Notes under the pieces: model-generated
Database searches by the model: none
Seen by the model: the letters and a program-made list of their open reading frames with translations, nothing else
Told to the model about the DNA's origin: nothing
From: Nitrososphaera sp.
Lineage (GTDB): Archaea > Thermoproteota > Nitrososphaeria > Nitrososphaerales > Nitrososphaeraceae
Reading direction: 5' to 3'
Length of the DNA: 64,000 nt
NCBI RefSeq assembly: GCF_013388945.1
Contig: NZ_JACAEH010000014.1
Coordinates: forward strand, 114,466 to 178,465
Translations under genes and position numbers: made by a program
Part shown: piece by piece, positions 1 through 8,840 of the stretch
How positions within the stretch are numbered: position 1 is the stretch's first letter
How the letters are laid out: the number at the start of each line of letters is the position of its first letter

Positions 1-311
1 AGCTTGCGTCTGCGTCTGACTTTGGCGACCTTGTGATAGTCCTGAGCCCGGCGATGTCGGTTGTCAAGAACGTGCGCTCGTCGCTTGTGCCCTACGTGCC
101 AGAGATGGAGGCAGACCTGGGCATCATTGCCGAGCTCCTGTCAGGCATCCTGGTCGACGCCGGGCAGGTGGGCGGTTACACTATCAACTTCGAGACTGCA
201 AACGAGGAGGCGGCAAGGCTGGTCGAAGAGGCCTCCGCCACGGTAGAACAGGTAATGAAGGAGGAGTTCCCGGGAATCCCGGATCTTCCCCTCGTGCCAA
301 AAGCTGCCTAG
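1..311 (+). CDS. ESCRT-III (Snf7/CdvB-like) protein, C-terminal part
   Basis: The reading frame is open from the left edge of the window (first full codon at position 3) to TAG at 309-311, so this is the 3' end of a gene. The visible 103 residues begin LASASDFGDLVIVLSP, which resembles the helical core of thaumarchaeal CdvB/ESCRT-III proteins, followed by a long acidic helix and a Pro-rich tail (FPGIPDLPLVPKAA). CdvB paralogues polymerise at the division site and are remodelled by CdvC. A second ESCRT-III-like gene and cdvC follow on the same strand, which supports the call. The N-terminus is outside the window, so the paralogue cannot be named. Confidence 0.75.
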   Translation, partial: LASASDFGDLVIVLSPAMSVVKNVRSSLVPYVPEMEADLGIIAELLSGILVDAGQVGGYTINFETANEEAARLVEEASATVEQVMKEEFPGIPDLPLVPKAA

Positions 312-421
312 CCGGTACGTGGCTGTCCCGGCTGGGCAGCCCGGTCACCCCGGGTAGGCAAATAGCCCAACATCTTTTAACACAGCCTCTTTTCGTCGCA
401 ACCCTGCGCTAATGGTAGGCA

Positions 422-946
422 TTGCTGTTCCGCAGAGACACCGCTACCCTCAGGGAAAGGGCGCAGCTTGCGCTTGCAAGCATCCAGCGCAATGCCTATG
501 CCATGAGTGTGCTGAGGGCGAGGCTCGAGTCCAGGGTTGGAGCAAGCAATGGCGACAGCAGGCAGGAACTTGAGCGCGTCTTGGAACTTGTGAAAAACGG
601 CGAGGTGATACTCAACGAGATGTCGGGCAAGATGGAGGCGGCAAAATACCTCGAGGAGTTCATCACGATAATCGACTCGGCTGCCGGTTCGGTTGGCGAG
701 ATACGGGACGACATTGAAAAGATGGTCCCGATTGCCGAGAGCGCACTTGCAGAGATACACGAGGCGGTTGCAAAGATATCGGGCGGCGAGTACCCCGGCG
801 CGCCGCCTACAAGCCAGGAATTGCAAAAGCTGATAATGGAAGAGGCCGAGAATGCGGCAAAGGCGGCGGAGGCAAAAATGCCTGTGCCCCCGGCCGCGGA
901 GGCAGCGGCAGAACCCGAACAGGAGCGCGAAGCCGAGCCGGCGTAG
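422..946 (+). CDS. ESCRT-III/CdvB-family paralogue
   Basis: This 174-residue, almost entirely alpha-helical charged protein starts LFRRDTATLRERAQLALASI, like the short thaumarchaeal CdvB paralogues, where helix 1 is basic and later helices are acidic. The last 35 residues are an Ala/Pro/Glu-rich flexible tail. The start is taken as TTG at 422 because a stop lies two codons upstream; ATG 412 is in another frame that closes quickly. It sits 110 bp after one ESCRT-III gene and 87 bp before cdvC, so it probably acts in cell division or membrane remodelling. Family assignment rests on residue pattern and context only. Confidence 0.7.
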   Translation: MLFRRDTATLRERAQLALASIQRNAYAMSVLRARLESRVGASNGDSRQELERVLELVKNGEVILNEMSGKMEAAKYLEEFITIIDSAAGSVGEIRDDIEKMVPIAESALAEIHEAVAKISGGEYPGAPPTSQELQKLIMEEAENAAKAAEAKMPVPPAAEAAAEPEQEREAEPA

Positions 947-1033
947 GGTGCAAAGTTTTTTCTTGCTTGGGCAAGATAGATTTACACCCGGGTAATTCAA
1001 ACGGGGCACCAATTCCTGCTTGGACAGTAGTTT

Positions 1034-2248
1034 ATGAGTCTCGCACCCCAGGAACTTGAAAATAGCGCTAGCAAGTACGCAGCCGAGGCGATCAGGCTTG
1101 ACTCCCAGGGCTCTCGCGGCATGGCAATCCAGTCGTACCAGAAGGCCATCGAGGCGCTGGTCAAGCTCGTGCAGATCTACCCGGATTACAAGCTAAACAA
1201 GGTGTACATGGAGAGGGCAAGCGCCTACCAGAACAGGATAAAGGCGCTGCAGATGTCGCACGGCCTTGAAGAGGAGAGGCCGGCACCAATCGAAAACAAG
1301 CCGCAGCCGTCAAACGGCAACGGCAAGGGCCACGCCCCGGCGCAAAAGCCGGGCAACGTCGAGACGCTCAAGGCGGACTTTGACGACCTTGTCATGAAGG
1401 ACAAGCCCAAGGTCAGCTGGGACGAGGTGATAGGGCTCTAAGACGCCAAGAGGGCGATAAGGGAGTCCATAGTTTATCCAATGAAGAGGCCTGATCTGTT
1501 CCCGCTAGGCTGGCCCCGCGGGATACTGCTGTACGGCCCGCCTGGATGCGGCAAGACTCTGCTCGCAGCTGCGGCAGCAGCTGAAATCGACGGCTACTTC
1601 ATCAACGTCGACGCGGCGTCGATGATGAGCAAGTGGCTCGGCGAGGCGGAGAAGAACATTTCAAAGCTGTTTGCGATGGCGCGCAAGCTCAACGAGAGCG
1701 AGGGCGTGCCCGTCCTGCTCTTCATAGACGAGATTGACTCGCTTTTGGGGACGAGGAATAGCGAGGTCGGCGGCGAGGTCAGGGTAAAGAACCAGTTCCT
1801 GACTGAGATGGACGGCATAAACGGCAAGTCAAAAGAGTCGCAGCTTTACGTTATAGGCGCTACAAACAAGCCGTGGAGCCTGGAGGCAGGTTTCCTGCGC
1901 AGGTTCCAGAAGAGGATCTACGTCACCCTGCCGGACAACGCTTCCCGGGATAATTTGTTCAACCAGTACACGCGCCCGCTCAACACCGAGGGCAACCTGA
2001 AGATAGAGGAGCTTGCCAAGATAACCGAAGGCTACAGCGCAAGCGACATCAAGGACATCTGCCAGTCGGTCCAGCTGCGCGTGGTCAACGAGCTGTTCGA
2101 GAGCGGCAAGGCGATGGACAGCAGCGCAAACCCGCGCGCAATAGGCACGAGCGACTTTAAGGAGATACTGAAGATCCGCAAGCCGTCTGTCAGCGTGGAC
2201 ATGATACGCGCCTACATGCGGTGGAGCGACCAGTTCAAGGCGCTCTAA
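1034..2248 (+). CDS. cdvC: CdvC/Vps4 AAA ATPase interrupted by an in-frame TAA
   Basis: CdvC disassembles ESCRT-III polymers during cell division. The first part (1034-1441) is an MIT domain (residues about 5-75) and a Pro-rich linker, ending [10 protein letters not shown] then TAA at 1439-1441. The same frame continues after the stop with [20 protein letters not shown], then Walker A GPPGCGKT (168-175), Walker B LLFIDEID (228-235) and a C-terminal Vps4 region ending at 2248. Vps4 proteins have a continuous V-x-GL-E/D-x-AK segment here, so the stop replaces what should be a Glu codon; one G-to-T change in GAA would explain it. Translation could restart at ATG 1481, giving an ATPase without an MIT domain. 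Sequencing error, readthrough or a true split cannot be told apart here. Confidence 0.85.
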
Positions 2249-2270
2249 GCCTCTCCCTTTTTTCCTAATC

Positions 2271-2278
2271 TTTAAATT
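2271..2278 (+). promoter_or_regulatory. TATA-like box before the RelB-like gene
   Basis: TTTAAATT lies 24-31 nt before GTG 2302, the spacing expected for a leaderless archaeal transcript. A T-tract just upstream (2259-2264) may terminate cdvC transcription. Confidence 0.5.
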
Positions 2279-2301
2279 CAAAGTCAGCTGTAGTATTTGC
2301 A

Positions 2302-2532
2302 GTGACTGCCCAAGCAGAACGACACAGATTGGAAAAAAAGGTAGATCTATTATCAAAGGCATTGCACCTTTTGCTCTTTGAAGAAAAAGAAACCATCTCA
2401 AAGAAAGAAGCTGCAGAGATAAGAGCAAGACTATCATCTTACTTGAAAGGCAACAAAGGTGATTTTGTTGATCTGGAAGATGTCTTGAATGCTGGCAGTA
2501 AAAGTAAGCAAAAAAGCTCTAAAAGAGCTTGA
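2302..2532 (+). CDS. RelB-like antitoxin candidate
   Basis: A 76-residue hydrophilic, helix-rich protein starting at GTG 2302. It has the size and position of an antitoxin: its 3' end overlaps by 44 nt the start (2489) of a RelE/ParE-like toxin frame. No DNA-binding motif is obvious; a Lys/Ser-rich tail (SKSKQKSSKRA) comes from the overlap region. Local base composition is more AT-rich than the surrounding genes, which fits a mobile toxin-antitoxin pair. The assignment depends mainly on the downstream toxin frame. Because that toxin is frameshifted, this antitoxin may have no active partner. Confidence 0.6.
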   Translation: MTAQAERHRLEKKVDLLSKALHLLLFEEKETISKKEAAEIRARLSSYLKGNKGDFVDLEDVLNAGSKSKQKSSKRA

Positions 2533-2748
2533 TTCACTGCCGGCGGATGCAAGAATCAAGATTCTCGATGCTTGCAGATCTATGAGTGAAGATCCTTTCT
2601 TGGGCGATGTAAAACCACTAAAGGGATTATCGGGCGTATTTAGAAAGCGTGTAGGCGGCTACAGATAGCCTTCAGCGTCAATTTCACCGAAAATGAAGTT
2701 TTGATACTGAAGGTCGGTAAAAGAGACAAGTTCTATCAAGACTTGTAA
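2489..2748 (+). pseudogene. RelE/ParE-like toxin with a frameshift
   Basis: From ATG 2489 the frame reads MLAVKVSKKALKELDSLPAD, then DPFLGDVKPLKGLSGVFRKR and VGGYR, the RelE-fold pattern, before TAG at 2666-2668. One base later the same pattern resumes as AFSVNFTENEVLILKVGKRD followed by KFYQDL and TAA at 2746-2748. Adding a single base in the string ACAGATAG (2661-2668) restores an 86-residue RelE-like protein ending in the usual hydrophobic strand and K-R-x-x-x-Y motif. The gene therefore looks inactivated by a one-base deletion, or the base was lost in sequencing. RelE-type toxins cleave ribosome-bound mRNA. Confidence 0.75.
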
Positions 2749-2767
2749 GCCTTGATAGATTGTCGGT

Positions 2768-3301
2768 TTACTTTTCTTCCTTGTAGCGCTGCATCGCTTC
2801 GCTTATCTTCTTTTTCGCAGACTCTTTGTTTTCCCAGCCGGCTACCTTGACGTACTTCCCTTTTTCAAGCTCCTTGTAGTGCTCAAAAAAGTGCTTTATC
2901 TGGTCCCGGATGTGTGCAGGCACGCTGTCAATGTCTTTTACGTCTGAAAACGACGGGTCGACCTTTGCCACAGGGACTGCAACCACCTTTGCGTCCTGCC
3001 CCTCCTCGTCCTCTGTTATCAGCACGCCCACGGGGTTTGCCTTTATCACTGCCGCCGGGACTACAGGGTCGTTTCCAAGGACGAGCACGTCGACCGGGTC
3101 GCCGTCCTTTTCCTTTGTCTGCGGCACAAAGCCATAGTTGCACGGGTAAAACATGGCGGTGAACAGCTTGCGGTCCACAAAGACCGCGCCAGATTCCTCG
3201 TCGATTTCGTACTTGATGTTGCTCCCCTTCGGGATCTCGATAACGACGTTGATTTCTTCCGGCGGGTTCTTGCCGGCCTTGAGTGTGTCTACGAGCGCCA
3301 A
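2768..3301 (-). CDS. ppa: Inorganic pyrophosphatase
   Basis: Soluble family I inorganic pyrophosphatase, which hydrolyses PPi to two phosphates and so drives biosynthetic reactions. The 177-residue length is typical. Visible signatures are the N-terminal EINVVIEIPKGSNIKYE, the FYPCNYGFVP segment, and the family signature DGDPVDVLVL with its Mg-binding aspartates (residues about 66-75). ATG 3301 is a natural start. The gene is convergent with the toxin remnant and stands alone, with a TATA-like string on its own strand just upstream (around 3330). Confidence 0.97.
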   Translation of the reverse strand: MALVDTLKAGKNPPEEINVVIEIPKGSNIKYEIDEESGAVFVDRKLFTAMFYPCNYGFVPQTKEKDGDPVDVLVLGNDPVVPAAVIKANPVGVLITEDEEGQDAKVVAVPVAKVDPSFSDVKDIDSVPAHIRDQIKHFFEHYKELEKGKYVKVAGWENKESAKKKISEAMQRYKEEK

Positions 3302-3462
3302 TTTGACCGGGACTAACGCGAGCTGCTAAAGATATAATCCTATTGGAGCGTCATGGACTCGCCGGGCTGCACAGGCGGGCACAATCCGCGCCGCATTCTT
3401 ATACGCGACGGGGCTATAACAATCGTGATAAACTCTTCTTCTAGCATGGCAGAAGACGCCAA

Positions 3463-3636
3463 ATGCCAAGGCTGATGTTAAAGTGCAAGACCTGTGGCGA
3501 GGTGTTCCCGGGGCTGTATGTCCCCGACGAGAACGCCGGCAGCCTGCAGTCGGCTATGAGCGCCGACCCATTCCACACGTGTTCCCGGGGCCACAGGAAC
3601 GAGTATGCGGCTGAAGACTGCATGGACTGGTCCTGA
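3463..3636 (+). CDS. Small CxxC protein upstream of hflX
   Basis: A 57-residue protein starting at ATG 3463 (an alternative ATG lies at 3475), reading MPRLMLKCKTCGEVFPG and ending EYAAEDCMDW. It carries CxxC near the N-terminus, plus Cys and His (FHTCSRGH) further on, the layout of a single small zinc-binding fold. It ends only 5 nt before the hflX start, so the two are probably cotranscribed. The function is not known; a ribosome- or nucleic-acid-associated role is possible but only a guess. Confidence 0.7.
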   Translation: MPRLMLKCKTCGEVFPGLYVPDENAGSLQSAMSADPFHTCSRGHRNEYAAEDCMDWS

Positions 3637-3641
3637 TTCTG

Positions 3642-4742
3642 ATGAACCAAAAGTCAAGGAAGGTGGTACTCGTGACGTACCCGGATAGCTTTGCGCAGGA
3701 AGAAGCGAAGAGCCTGGTCGAGTCGGCAGGCCGCCAGAGCGTCAGGGTCTTTACGCAAAAGTACCTGAACCGGTCGCAGTACGGGATGGGCCCGGGCAAG
3801 GCGGAGGAGATAAAAGAATTCCTGAAAGGGTCGGGTGCGGAACAGGTCGTAGTCGACGAGCGCCTCACGTCGAGGCAGATACATAACCTGGAAAAGCTCA
3901 CAGGCGTCCAGGTAGTCGACAGGGAGCGGCTGATACTTGACATCTTCCAATCGAGGGCCACGACGACTGAGGCCAAGCTGCAGATAGAGCTTGCAGAGGT
4001 AAAGTACGAGATGCCCCGGGTGCGCGAAAACGCAAGGATAACCTCCGGCAACGAGCGCCCCGGAAAAGGCGGCAGCGGGGAATACGTGGTCGATGTGAAG
4101 TTCCGGGAGCTGAAACGGCGCATGTCGTTTATCAAGGAAAAGCTGGACGACGCCAAGAAAAAGCGCGAGCTGTACCACCAGCAGCGCGAGAGGGACGGCA
4201 TGCCGGTCATCTCCCTTGTCGGCTACACGAGCTCGGGCAAGACCACGCTGTTCAACCTGCTCACCGACGAGGACCGCGAGACCTCGAGCAGCCTGTTCAC
4301 GACGCTTTCCACCACCACGCGTGCGCTCAAGGTCGGCGATACCGACGCGCTGCTCACCGACACTGTCGGATTCATCAGCAGGCTGCCGACGTACATGATA
4401 GACGCCTTCAAGTCGACGCTCGAGGAATCTCTGGCGGCCGAAGTCGTGCTTTTGTTGATAGACGCGTCGGAGGACACGCAGAGCATCAGGATAAAGTACT
4501 CGACCTGCCTGCGCGTGCTTGAAGAGTTGAAGGTTGACAGATCAAGGATGCTCGTGGTCTTTACGAAATACGACAGGGTTGGCTCAGAAGAGGCAGTATC
4601 GGATATTGCCAGGGACCTTGCGGTTCAAAACTGGATTGCAGTCTCGTCAAAAACAGGGTACAGCATACACAAGCTGAGGGGAATTGTCAGCCAGCGGTTA
4701 GCTGAAAAGACGGCCAAAAAGGTAGTGGCAGGAAGCGGCTAG
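3642..4742 (+). CDS. hflX: GTPase HflX
   Basis: A 366-residue HflX-family GTPase, which binds the large ribosomal subunit and splits or rescues stalled ribosomes. The N-terminal HflX domain (about 1-125) contains the glycine-rich YGMGPGKAEEI segment. A coiled coil follows (about 155-185), then the G domain: G1 GYTSSGKT (194-201), a Thr-rich switch I (LFTTLSTTTRA), G3 DTVGF (240-244) and G4 TKYD (308-311). ATG 3642 follows the small CxxC gene by 5 nt. The length is close to archaeal relatives. Confidence 0.96.
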   Translation: MNQKSRKVVLVTYPDSFAQEEAKSLVESAGRQSVRVFTQKYLNRSQYGMGPGKAEEIKEFLKGSGAEQVVVDERLTSRQIHNLEKLTGVQVVDRERLILDIFQSRATTTEAKLQIELAEVKYEMPRVRENARITSGNERPGKGGSGEYVVDVKFRELKRRMSFIKEKLDDAKKKRELYHQQRERDGMPVISLVGYTSSGKTTLFNLLTDEDRETSSSLFTTLSTTTRALKVGDTDALLTDTVGFISRLPTYMIDAFKSTLEESLAAEVVLLLIDASEDTQSIRIKYSTCLRVLEELKVDRSRMLVVFTKYDRVGSEEAVSDIARDLAVQNWIAVSSKTGYSIHKLRGIVSQRLAEKTAKKVVAGSG

Positions 4743-4758
4743 TTCGCCGAACCACGTC

Positions 4759-4929
4759 TTACTGCCGGCATTCCTTGTTTGTCCACAGCCTGCACTTTGC
4801 GCTGTGGCGCCAGCTCCCGTTCACAAAGTGCTCAAGGTGCTTGACGCCGTCGCGGTCTGTCACGGTCCGCTCCTGGCCGTTCTTTGGCGCGCCCGAGCCA
4901 ATAAGCTTGGGCGAATCTCTCTGGTACAA
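4759..4929 (-). CDS. Small unknown protein
   Basis: A 56-residue frame starting with TTG at 4929, directly after the stop codon of the small zinc protein upstream (4931-5134), reading MYQRDSPKLIGSGAPKNGQE and ending HSAKCRLWTNKECRQ. There is no ATG. The tight junction suggests translational coupling. The C-terminal Cys pair may bind metal. Supported only by position, codon composition and the absence of a competing gene on the other strand. Confidence 0.5.
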   Translation of the reverse strand: MYQRDSPKLIGSGAPKNGQERTVTDRDGVKHLEHFVNGSWRHSAKCRLWTNKECRQ

Positions 4930-4930
4930 T

Positions 4931-5134
4931 TTACGCTATGCTCCCTGTTTCCTTGAGCATGACGCCAAGGCAAGGTTCGCAATATCGCTCGAGAACTGAA
5001 ATGCCGTTGCCTACGTCAAAAATCGCCTCTTTTGTAGCCGGTTGATCGCAATCCCTGCACTTTTTCTGCTTGCCAGATGGCCCGGAAGACGAGGTGGCAA
5101 GGCTTCTTACTGATAAGAACCGCTTGTTCATCAT
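4931..5134 (-). CDS. Small zinc-ribbon-like protein
   Basis: A 67-residue protein starting MMNKRFLSVRSLATSSSGPS (ATG 5134 or 5131). It carries CRDCDQPATKEAI and, about 25 residues later, YCEPCLG: two CxxC knuckles, as in a minimal zinc ribbon. It is divergent from ileS and followed immediately by another small frame. Function unknown; tiny CxxC proteins are numerous in this window. Confidence 0.6.
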   Translation of the reverse strand: MMNKRFLSVRSLATSSSGPSGKQKKCRDCDQPATKEAIFDVGNGISVLERYCEPCLGVMLKETGSIA

Positions 5135-5188
5135 TACGTAGCAGTATTGAAGCAATAAGAACGTACGGAATCGAGCCGCTAACCAAAA

Positions 5189-5196
5189 ATTTAAAC
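5189..5196 (+). promoter_or_regulatory. TATA-like box of ileS
   Basis: ATTTAAAC lies 26-33 nt before the ileS ATG, preceded by an A-rich string (CCAAAA) that may be the BRE. This fits a leaderless archaeal transcript. Confidence 0.6.
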
Positions 5197-5221
5197 GGGC
5201 CACGGCCCCGCCTTCCCGTAG

Positions 5222-8200
5222 ATGGAGTTTAACACGCGTTTCGACGCCAAGGCGATCGAAAACGAGGTTCGCACTTATCTCGACGGCATCGACCTGCGCG
5301 CCCTGCTTGAAAACGAGCTCGCAGACAAAGAGCTTGTAGGCTACATCGAAGGCCCGCCCACAATGAACGGCGAGCCGCACGCCGGCCACCTCAGGGGCCG
5401 AATAATCAAGGACTTGTGGTACAGATTCAACACGCTGTGCAAGAAAAAGGTGATTTTCCGCGCAGGCTGGGACACGCAGGGGCTGCCGGTTGAATTGGCT
5501 GCAGAAAAGGCGCTTGGGCTCACTGGCAGCAAGGCCGAGAACGTCGGCAAGGTCGGCATCGAGAAAATAGTCGAGACGTGCAAAAAGCTCATCCACGAAA
5601 ACAACGAGAAGTGGGTCGCAGTCGATCAATTACTTGGCATGTCGTTCAACTATGAAAAGGCGTACTGGACCTACAGGGACGACTACATAGAGCGCGAGTG
5701 GCAGTTTCTGAAAAAGGCGTGGGAGACAGGCGTCCTGAAGGAGTGGTTCAGAGTCGTGGCGTACTGCCCGTCGTGCCAGACGTCGCTCTCAAACGCCGAG
5801 GTGAACCAGGGCTACGAGACAGTCGAGGACCCATCGTTTTACTACAAGGTGAAAATGACAGACGAGGACGCCTACCTGATAGTCTGGACCACCATGCCCT
5901 TTACGATAGTGACAGACGAGATGGTCGGCGTCAACCCCAAGGCCGAGTATGCCTATGTTTGGGTGAACAAAGAAAACAGCGCCGGCGGCGAGCGCTGGCT
6001 GGTCGGTAAAGATAGACTGGAAGAGCTGATGAAAGAAGTGCGCGTCGAAGACTATAAGGTGGAAAAGGTCGTGAGCGGCAGGGACCTTGACGGCAAGCAC
6101 TACGTTCATCCATTATTGCACATGATACCCGGCCTTGACGAGCTGGCAAGGTCAGGCTCGGTCCATTTCGTCGTCGCGGAGGATTTCGTCGACACCGCTA
6201 CCGGCAGCGGGCTTGTTCACCTGTCGCCGGCAAACGGCGAGGACGACTTTGAGATTGCAAACAAGCGCAAGGTGCCCATCTTTGTGCCCATCGACGACCG
6301 CGTGGTGTTCACCGAGAAGGCCGGCGCGTTTGCCGGCATGTTTGTGCGCGACGCGGACATGAAGGTGTTCGAAGCGATGAAGGCAGCCGGCGCGTCTGTC
6401 AGGATGGGGAAACTGAAACATCAGTACCCGACGTGCTGGCGCTCGCATCACAAGGTCGTGTGGCTTGCAAGGCGCGAGTACTTCTACATCATTTCAAACC
6501 TGGGCGACAGGCCGCTTGAATCGGCGCAGGCAGTCGACTATTTCTTTGAGCAGCCGAAAAACAGGTTCGTGGAGATTATCCGAGAGCAGCACCCCTGGTG
6601 CATATCCCGCGAGCGGGTCTGGGGCACGCCGCTCCCCATCTGGTCCTGCGGAAAATGCGGCCACAAAGAGCCGCTGTTCTCAAGGGCCGAGATAGTTGGC
6701 AAGGCGTCAGAGCTTCCTGACGGCCCTGACTTTGAGCTCCACAGGCCGTGGATTGACAGAATAAAGATAAAGTGCGGCAAGTGCGGCGCGGAGATGAACC
6801 GCGAGCCGTTTGTGCTTGACACCTGGCACAACTCTGGCGCCGCTCCTTACGCGTCGCTCACCGACCAGGAATACTCTGACCTTATCCCTGCCACGTTTTT
6901 GACGGAAGGAATCGACCAGACAAGGGGCTGGGCCTATACGCTGTTGATGGAAGGCGTGATAATGGCAGGCAGGGCGCCTTTCCAGTCGTTCCTGTTCCAG
7001 GGGCACGTGCTTGACGAGAAGGGCAACAAGATGAGCAAAAGCCTTGGAAACGTGCTGGACGCGCGCAAGCTGCTTGGCGAAAATCCGGTCGACCTCATTC
7101 GATTGTATTTCATGTGGAAGTCGTCGCCCATCGAGGCTCTCAACTTCAGCCTGGACGAGATGAAGACAAGGACGTACCAGATCCTGAGCACGCTGCACAA
7201 CCTCCACGTGTATTTCAGGCAGAACAGCGAGTTTGACAGGTTCGACAGGGAAAAGCACATGCTGCAGTGGGTCATAGAAAGCAACCTGCTTGCGCCCACC
7301 GAAACGTGGCTCCTGTCAAAGATGCAGGGCCTGATAACAGAAGTGACGGCGGCGTTTGAGCGCTGCAGGTTCCACGAAGGCGCAAAGGCCATCGACGAGT
7401 TTGTGATAAACCATTTGAGCCAGACGTACGTTCCGCTGACAAGAAACGTCATCTGGGACGACAGCGCCGAGAACCTGAACAAGCGCCTGGCGACGTACGC
7501 GGTCTTGGGCCACGTGCTCGAGAAAATTGACGTCATGCTCCACCCGCTCTCGCCGTTTGTAAGCGACTACCTCTACCTGGCCTGCTTTGGAAGGAAAAAG
7601 AGCGTGCTCCTTGAGGCGTGGCCTGAGCGGGACGAAAAGCTGGTCGACGCAAAGGTGGAAGGCGCGTTTGACATGATAAAAGAAGTAGTATCATTGGCAA
7701 ACGCGGCGCGAAACCTGGCAGGGCTGAAGAGGCGCTGGCCGATAGGCGAGGCCGCGATATGCGGGACGCACACCGAGCTGAAGCCGCTTGAAGTCGACGG
7801 CACGACAGACGCGCTGAAGAGCCAGCTGAACGCAGAAAAGTATTCGCTTGTCCAGATAAGCGGCGGCACGCAGCTTGACAAGGCCGCAAGCCTGCTTGAG
7901 AAAAAGATGCCGATAGCAGTCGAGGCGTCGCTTGTGAGAAAGGGAGTCGCGCCCAGGGTAAAGGCCGACATCAACGCGGTGGTAAAGGCGTTTGAAGGCG
8001 TAGACAGGCAGTCGCTTATTCTGGAACTGAAGGCAAACGGAAAATACTCGCTTGCGTACGACGGCAAGGCAGTCGAGCTGTCACCGGCAGACGTAGACGT
8101 AAGGTACAGGGCTTCTGAAGGCTACTCGCTTGCAGAGCGGGGCAACCTAGTCGTGTTCATTTCTACAAAGAGAGACGGGAGCCTTATCGCAAAGGGGCTC

Positions 8201-8449
8201 CTGCGCGACCTTGCGCGCAACCTGCAGCAAATGCGCAAGGAGAGGCAGTACAACCCCACGGACATTTTGTCGGCGGCGTACGTTGCAGGCCTTGAAGAAG
8301 AAGAGATATCCGCGCTTTCGGCAATGAAAGACGAGATGACGTACCTCGTGAGGGTCAAGAAGGCTGTCCTGTCAAAGGAGCCTAACGAGGGCGTCAAGTA
8401 CGGTTCTGTAGAAATAGACGGGCGCAAGTTCCAGATCTCCGTTGAATAG
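5222..8449 (+). CDS. ileS: Isoleucyl-tRNA synthetase
   Basis: Class I synthetase charging tRNA-Ile, 1075 residues, the usual archaeal/eukaryal-type length. The HIGH-type signature appears as PPTMNGEPHAGHLRGR (about 43-58) and the second ATP-binding loop as GNKMSKSLGN (about 600-609). Between them lies the CP1 editing domain, which includes the YPTCWRSHH segment. The C-terminal half holds the anticodon-binding helices and an extension of about 250 residues. It ends 3 nt before the convergent vapC stop. An IleRS rather than ValRS call rests on overall similarity of the recalled motifs. Confidence 0.95.
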   Translation: MEFNTRFDAKAIENEVRTYLDGIDLRALLENELADKELVGYIEGPPTMNGEPHAGHLRGRIIKDLWYRFNTLCKKKVIFRAGWDTQGLPVELAAEKALGLTGSKAENVGKVGIEKIVETCKKLIHENNEKWVAVDQLLGMSFNYEKAYWTYRDDYIEREWQFLKKAWETGVLKEWFRVVAYCPSCQTSLSNAEVNQGYETVEDPSFYYKVKMTDEDAYLIVWTTMPFTIVTDEMVGVNPKAEYAYVWVNKENSAGGERWLVGKDRLEELMKEVRVEDYKVEKVVSGRDLDGKHYVHPLLHMIPGLDELARSGSVHFVVAEDFVDTATGSGLVHLSPANGEDDFEIANKRKVPIFVPIDDRVVFTEKAGAFAGMFVRDADMKVFEAMKAAGASVRMGKLKHQYPTCWRSHHKVVWLARREYFYIISNLGDRPLESAQAVDYFFEQPKNRFVEIIREQHPWCISRERVWGTPLPIWSCGKCGHKEPLFSRAEIVGKASELPDGPDFELHRPWIDRIKIKCGKCGAEMNREPFVLDTWHNSGAAPYASLTDQEYSDLIPATFLTEGIDQTRGWAYTLLMEGVIMAGRAPFQSFLFQGHVLDEKGNKMSKSLGNVLDARKLLGENPVDLIRLYFMWKSSPIEALNFSLDEMKTRTYQILSTLHNLHVYFRQNSEFDRFDREKHMLQWVIESNLLAPTETWLLSKMQGLITEVTAAFERCRFHEGAKAIDEFVINHLSQTYVPLTRNVIWDDSAENLNKRLATYAVLGHVLEKIDVMLHPLSPFVSDYLYLACFGRKKSVLLEAWPERDEKLVDAKVEGAFDMIKEVVSLANAARNLAGLKRRWPIGEAAICGTHTELKPLEVDGTTDALKSQLNAEKYSLVQISGGTQLDKAASLLEKKMPIAVEASLVRKGVAPRVKADINAVVKAFEGVDRQSLILELKANGKYSLAYDGKAVELSPADVDVRYRASEGYSLAERGNLVVFISTKRDGSLIAKGLLRDLARNLQQMRKERQYNPTDILSAAYVAGLEEEEISALSAMKDEMTYLVRVKKAVLSKEPNEGVKYGSVEIDGRKFQISVE

Positions 8450-8451
8450 GT

Positions 8452-8835
8452 TCACCAGCTTTCCACTTGTAAGCCGGGCACCTTTTCAAAGTGTTTCTTG
8501 TTCTTCGTGATCAAAGTCTGATTGTTTGAAAGGGCTATGCTGGCAATCAGAAGGTCGGATTCGCCGATTGGATTTGACTTGTCGTGAAGGGCACCGGCAG
8601 ACTGTGCTGCATTTCTGTCAAGCATCAGTATGAAAAAGGCGTCAAGGAGTTTGTCTACTCTGGCAAGTTCATTGCGTGTGTCCCTTGCCTTGAATGCTCC
8701 TTTGTAGAGCTCGAACGCGTTTATTATTGTGGTATGGACGGGTTCGTCGGTTGATTCCAGTTCTTCTAGCTTGCTTCTGGCTTTGGGGTCGTTTCTCAGG
8801 TAGGCAACTAAAAAGTCGGTATCTAGACAAGCCAT
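8452..8835 (-). CDS. vapC: VapC-like PIN-domain toxin
   Basis: A 127-residue PIN-domain ribonuclease. Visible acidic catalytic residues are D5 in CLDTDFLVAYL, the Glu of NAFELYKGAF, and the Glu/Asp of PIGESDLLIASIA; the C-terminal TLITKNKKHFEKVPGL segment is typical of VapC. VapC toxins cleave specific RNAs and are neutralised by VapB. The gene for a matching antitoxin lies 5 nt upstream on the same strand, so this is a complete, apparently intact toxin-antitoxin operon. Confidence 0.92.
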   Translation of the reverse strand: MACLDTDFLVAYLRNDPKARSKLEELESTDEPVHTTIINAFELYKGAFKARDTRNELARVDKLLDAFFILMLDRNAAQSAGALHDKSNPIGESDLLIASIALSNNQTLITKNKKHFEKVPGLQVESW

Positions 8836-8840
8836 TTTGA

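Noticed and set aside
377..1012. 211-residue minus-strand frame opposite the ESCRT-III gene
   Set aside because: Antisense shadow in GC-rich coding sequence; no motif, and the + strand frame has ESCRT-III-like composition.
1439..1441. Pyrrolysine or selenocysteine decoding at the cdvC stop
   Set aside because: The codon is TAA, not TAG or TGA, and no recoding machinery or element was seen.
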